Shown here one piece after another: positions 21,090 through 22,930 of a DNA stretch of 22,930 nucleotides. The DNA is from CAZDGK01 sp964505035. Lineage in GTDB: Bacteria; Patescibacteriota; Saccharimonadia; UBA4664. The notes beneath the pieces were generated by a model. The model saw only the letters and a list, made by a program, of their open reading frames with translations, made no database searches and was not told the origin of the DNA. The DNA is taken from assembly GCA_964505035.1 (NCBI GenBank), contig CAZDGK010000018.1:1-22930 (forward strand), in the 5' to 3' direction. The number at the start of each line of letters is the position of its first letter. The stretch's first letter is position 1. Position numbers and translations under genes: made by a program.

Positions 21090-22580
21090 ATGAGCCGCCG
21101 CGGCCCGCTCGGGCTCTACCGCGTCGAAGGCGCCAGCATGGAGCCGGCCTACCAAGCCGGCGACCTGCTACTGGGCTTGCGCTGGTTTCGTCCCCGAGCT
21201 GGCCAGGTGGTGGTGGCGTGGCATGGCGGGCGGCCGCTCATCAAGCGCCTCACTGGCCTCACTCCCGATGGCGTTTGGCTGGCCGGCGACAATGCCGCCG
21301 CCAGCACCGACTCGCGCCATTTCGGCGCCCTGCCGCACTCGGCGATTGAGGCGCTCATCATCTCCAAGCTACCTGCACCCTGGCTGGCGCCGGCAATTCT
21401 GGCCGTGCTGCTCGTCCTGGCGGCCGCTCTGGTCGCGGGCCGGCCCAGCGGTGCCCTGGCGCCACGCTCCAGCGGCCAACCCACCACCTCGGCCAGCCCC
21501 GCGGCCACACCGGCCCCGTACGCCGTCTCGAGCGGCGCGGCGCCCGGCTTTGCTGCCACGCTGCCGCCCGGCTATGTCATCCATCAGTTCGCCTCCGGCC
21601 TCGGCGCCGCCCGCGATCTGGTTTTCACTCCTGGCGGCACGCTCCTCGTCTCTAATCCCGACGCCCGCACCGTCACCGCTCTGCCCGACGCCAATCACGA
21701 CGGCTTGGCCGACTCTGCCGCCGTCATCCTCCACGGCGGCGAAGATACCCACGGCCTAGCCTTCTACCAGGGCCAGCTCTACGTCGCCGAGCTCACCCGC
21801 GTCGTGCGCTACCATTGGGACGAATCCACCCTCACCGCCAGCTTCGACAAGGCTCTCTTCGACCTGCCTTCGCCCAATCCCGACCACAACAAGCGCACGC
21901 TGGCGATCAGCCCGGACGGCCGCTTGTTTGTCTCGGTCGGCTCCACCTGCAATGTTTGCCACGAGCCCGACGGCCGCGACGCCACCGTCATCGTCTCCGA
22001 CACCAATGGTGCCAGCCCGCGCGTCTATGCTACCGGTCTGCGCAATGCCGCCTTCCTGGCCATCAATCCGGCCACTGGCGAGCTATGGTCCACCGAGATG
22101 GGTCGCGACTATCTGGGCGACAACCTCCCTCCCGACGAAATCGATCTTGTCCGCGACGGCCAGGACTATGGCTGGCCCATTTGCTACGGTGACCGCGTCC
22201 ACGACACCAGTTTCGACCATAATACCTATATCGCCGACCCCTGTGCCCGCACCGCCCCGCCTCTCTGGCCGGTGCCAGCCCACAACGCCCCGCTTGGCCT
22301 AGCCTTCATCAAGTCCGCCCAGTTCCCGGCCGATCAGCAAGGCGACCTCCTCGTGGCCTATCATGGATCCTGGAACCGCACCGTGCCCGACGGCTACAAA
22401 GTCGTCCGGCTCCACGTCCAGGGCAATACCATCACGGGCTCTACCGACTTCCTCACCGGTTTCATCTCCGGCCGCACCGTCTCTGCCCGCCCCGTTGACC
22501 TTGTCTTCGATGCGACTGGCAGCCTCTATCTATCCGACGACAAAACCGGTACCATTTACATTATTCAAAAGCAACCCTAA
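21090..22580 (+). CDS. Fusion: SodX-type S26 peptidase + membrane helix + PQQ sugar dehydrogenase-like propeller
   Basis: 496 aa. Residues about 1-92 are an S26 signal-peptidase-like domain: RVEGASMEP with nucleophile S16, RPLIKR with general base K52, and WLAGDNAAASTDSRHFG. Coming directly after sodN, this is the Ni-SOD maturation protease (SodX/SodC-type) expected to free His1. A membrane helix lies at about 97-117 and a Ser/Thr/Ala/Pro linker at 118-150. Residues 155-496 form a soluble glucose/sorbosone dehydrogenase-like beta-propeller with PDHNKRTLAISPDG (putative catalytic H266), VGSTCNVC, GWPICYGD and YHGSWNRTVPDGYKVVRL. The topology would put protease and propeller on opposite membrane faces. 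No frame break is seen at the junction. Confidence 0.88.
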   Translation: MSRRGPLGLYRVEGASMEPAYQAGDLLLGLRWFRPRAGQVVVAWHGGRPLIKRLTGLTPDGVWLAGDNAAASTDSRHFGALPHSAIEALIISKLPAPWLAPAILAVLLVLAAALVAGRPSGALAPRSSGQPTTSASPAATPAPYAVSSGAAPGFAATLPPGYVIHQFASGLGAARDLVFTPGGTLLVSNPDARTVTALPDANHDGLADSAAVILHGGEDTHGLAFYQGQLYVAELTRVVRYHWDESTLTASFDKALFDLPSPNPDHNKRTLAISPDGRLFVSVGSTCNVCHEPDGRDATVIVSDTNGASPRVYATGLRNAAFLAINPATGELWSTEMGRDYLGDNLPPDEIDLVRDGQDYGWPICYGDRVHDTSFDHNTYIADPCARTAPPLWPVPAHNAPLGLAFIKSAQFPADQQGDLLVAYHGSWNRTVPDGYKVVRLHVQGNTITGSTDFLTGFISGRTVSARPVDLVFDATGSLYLSDDKTGTIYIIQKQP

Positions 22581-22584
22581 CCCC

Positions 22585-22930
22585 ATGCTCATCCTGCGTC
22601 CGCTTGCTTATGCTTACCGCGAAATTATCGCCAACCGCCGGCGACAGATTCCGTTTTGGGTCCTGGCCGGCTTCCTACCCACCTACATGATCGCTCGCTG
22701 GCTCACCAGCACCTTCCCGCAATTCTTCTTCCATATCCATGGTGTGCACGTCCACCACTTCACCTACGGCATCATCGTCCTGGCCATCGTCGGCTTTGTC
22801 TCGCTCGTCTGGCAGAGTCCCTCCCGTCGCGTCCTGGCCCTGTTCTACGGCATCGGCCTGGCCCTGTCATTCGATGAATTCGGCATGTGGGTCCGCCTCA
22901 CCGACAATTACAACATCGACCAGTCCGAAG
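22585..22930 (+). CDS. His-rich integral membrane protein, 3' end beyond window
   Basis: Open from the ATG at 22585 to the window edge (115 codons visible), starting MLILRPLAYAYREII 4 bases after the preceding stop. A basic segment (NRRRQ) precedes a hydrophobic helix (FWVLAGFLPTYMIARWL). Then comes a histidine cluster (FFHIHGVHVHHFTYGI, about 48-63) leading into a second helix (IIVLAIVGFVSLVW). A third helix ends at an acidic motif (ALFYGIGLALSFDEFGMW). The clustered His with a following Asp-Glu pair could form a metal site within the membrane, an inference. I do not recognise a named family. Tight spacing suggests it belongs to the sodN operon. Confidence 0.75.
   Translation, partial: MLILRPLAYAYREIIANRRRQIPFWVLAGFLPTYMIARWLTSTFPQFFFHIHGVHVHHFTYGIIVLAIVGFVSLVWQSPSRRVLALFYGIGLALSFDEFGMWVRLTDNYNIDQSE

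Noticed and set aside
21948..21962. A CXXCH haem c motif (CNVCH) in the propeller
   Set aside because: The CNVC pair belongs to the conserved VGSxCNVC motif of sorbosone dehydrogenase-like propellers; the His is probably incidental.

Overview
The window is GC-rich, densely coded bacterial chromosome that uses the standard code (TAA, TAG and TGA all end clear genes). Several traits fit a reduced-genome Patescibacteria/CPR bacterium, perhaps of the Saccharibacteria lineage: zinc-less short L32, an rpsP-khpA-trmD cluster without rimM or rplS, a very short SMC, leaderless genes, and many small lineage-specific proteins. The taxon is an inference; no 16S gene is present.

Layout: (1) 1-1320: a truncated tRNA-Ala(GGC), then a pilin-like protein and a secreted Ala/Lys-rich helical protein. 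(2) 1391-4694: peptidoglycan genes, with murA diverging from a MurF-like ligase followed by a C39-type peptidase; murA and murF share a 25-bp intergenic region with a nearly symmetric -10 element. (3) 4712-7385: an accessory patch of four unrelated small minus-strand genes (88-118 aa). Each has a near-consensus promoter, an inverted repeat at the start of its mRNA, an SD site and a GC-rich terminator. They flank a plus-strand gene resembling the helical domain of 5-hmdU DNA kinase/aGPT-pyrophosphorylase proteins, a family linked to thymine hypermodification. (4) 7360-10633: leuS behind a well-formed T-box leader; its promoter is interlocked with that of the last small gene, and the enzyme carries an ASCH-like insertion of about 120 residues. 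(5) 10656-14139: an acidic hypothetical protein, then yceD-rpmF-nusB-nudix-rnc, a translation/RNA-processing block. (6) 14142-17316: an M15 peptidase (minus) diverging from a short smc. (7) 17320-17664: a probable structured non-coding RNA of unknown family with its own promoter and terminator. (8) 17676-19423: rpsP, khpA, trmD. (9) 19424-20620: a membrane-anchored serine beta-lactamase/PBP-like enzyme (minus), meeting trmD stop to stop. (10) 20647-22930: Ni superoxide dismutase, a fusion of its maturation protease to a sugar-dehydrogenase-like beta-propeller, and the start of a His-rich membrane protein.

The core genes form ordinary housekeeping operons for cell-wall synthesis, translation and chromosome maintenance. 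The most unusual parts are the array of solitary small-protein units around the DNA-modification-like gene, the ASCH insertion in LeuRS with its T-box control, the orphan structured RNA, the SodX-propeller fusion, and the SMC without a recognisable hinge.
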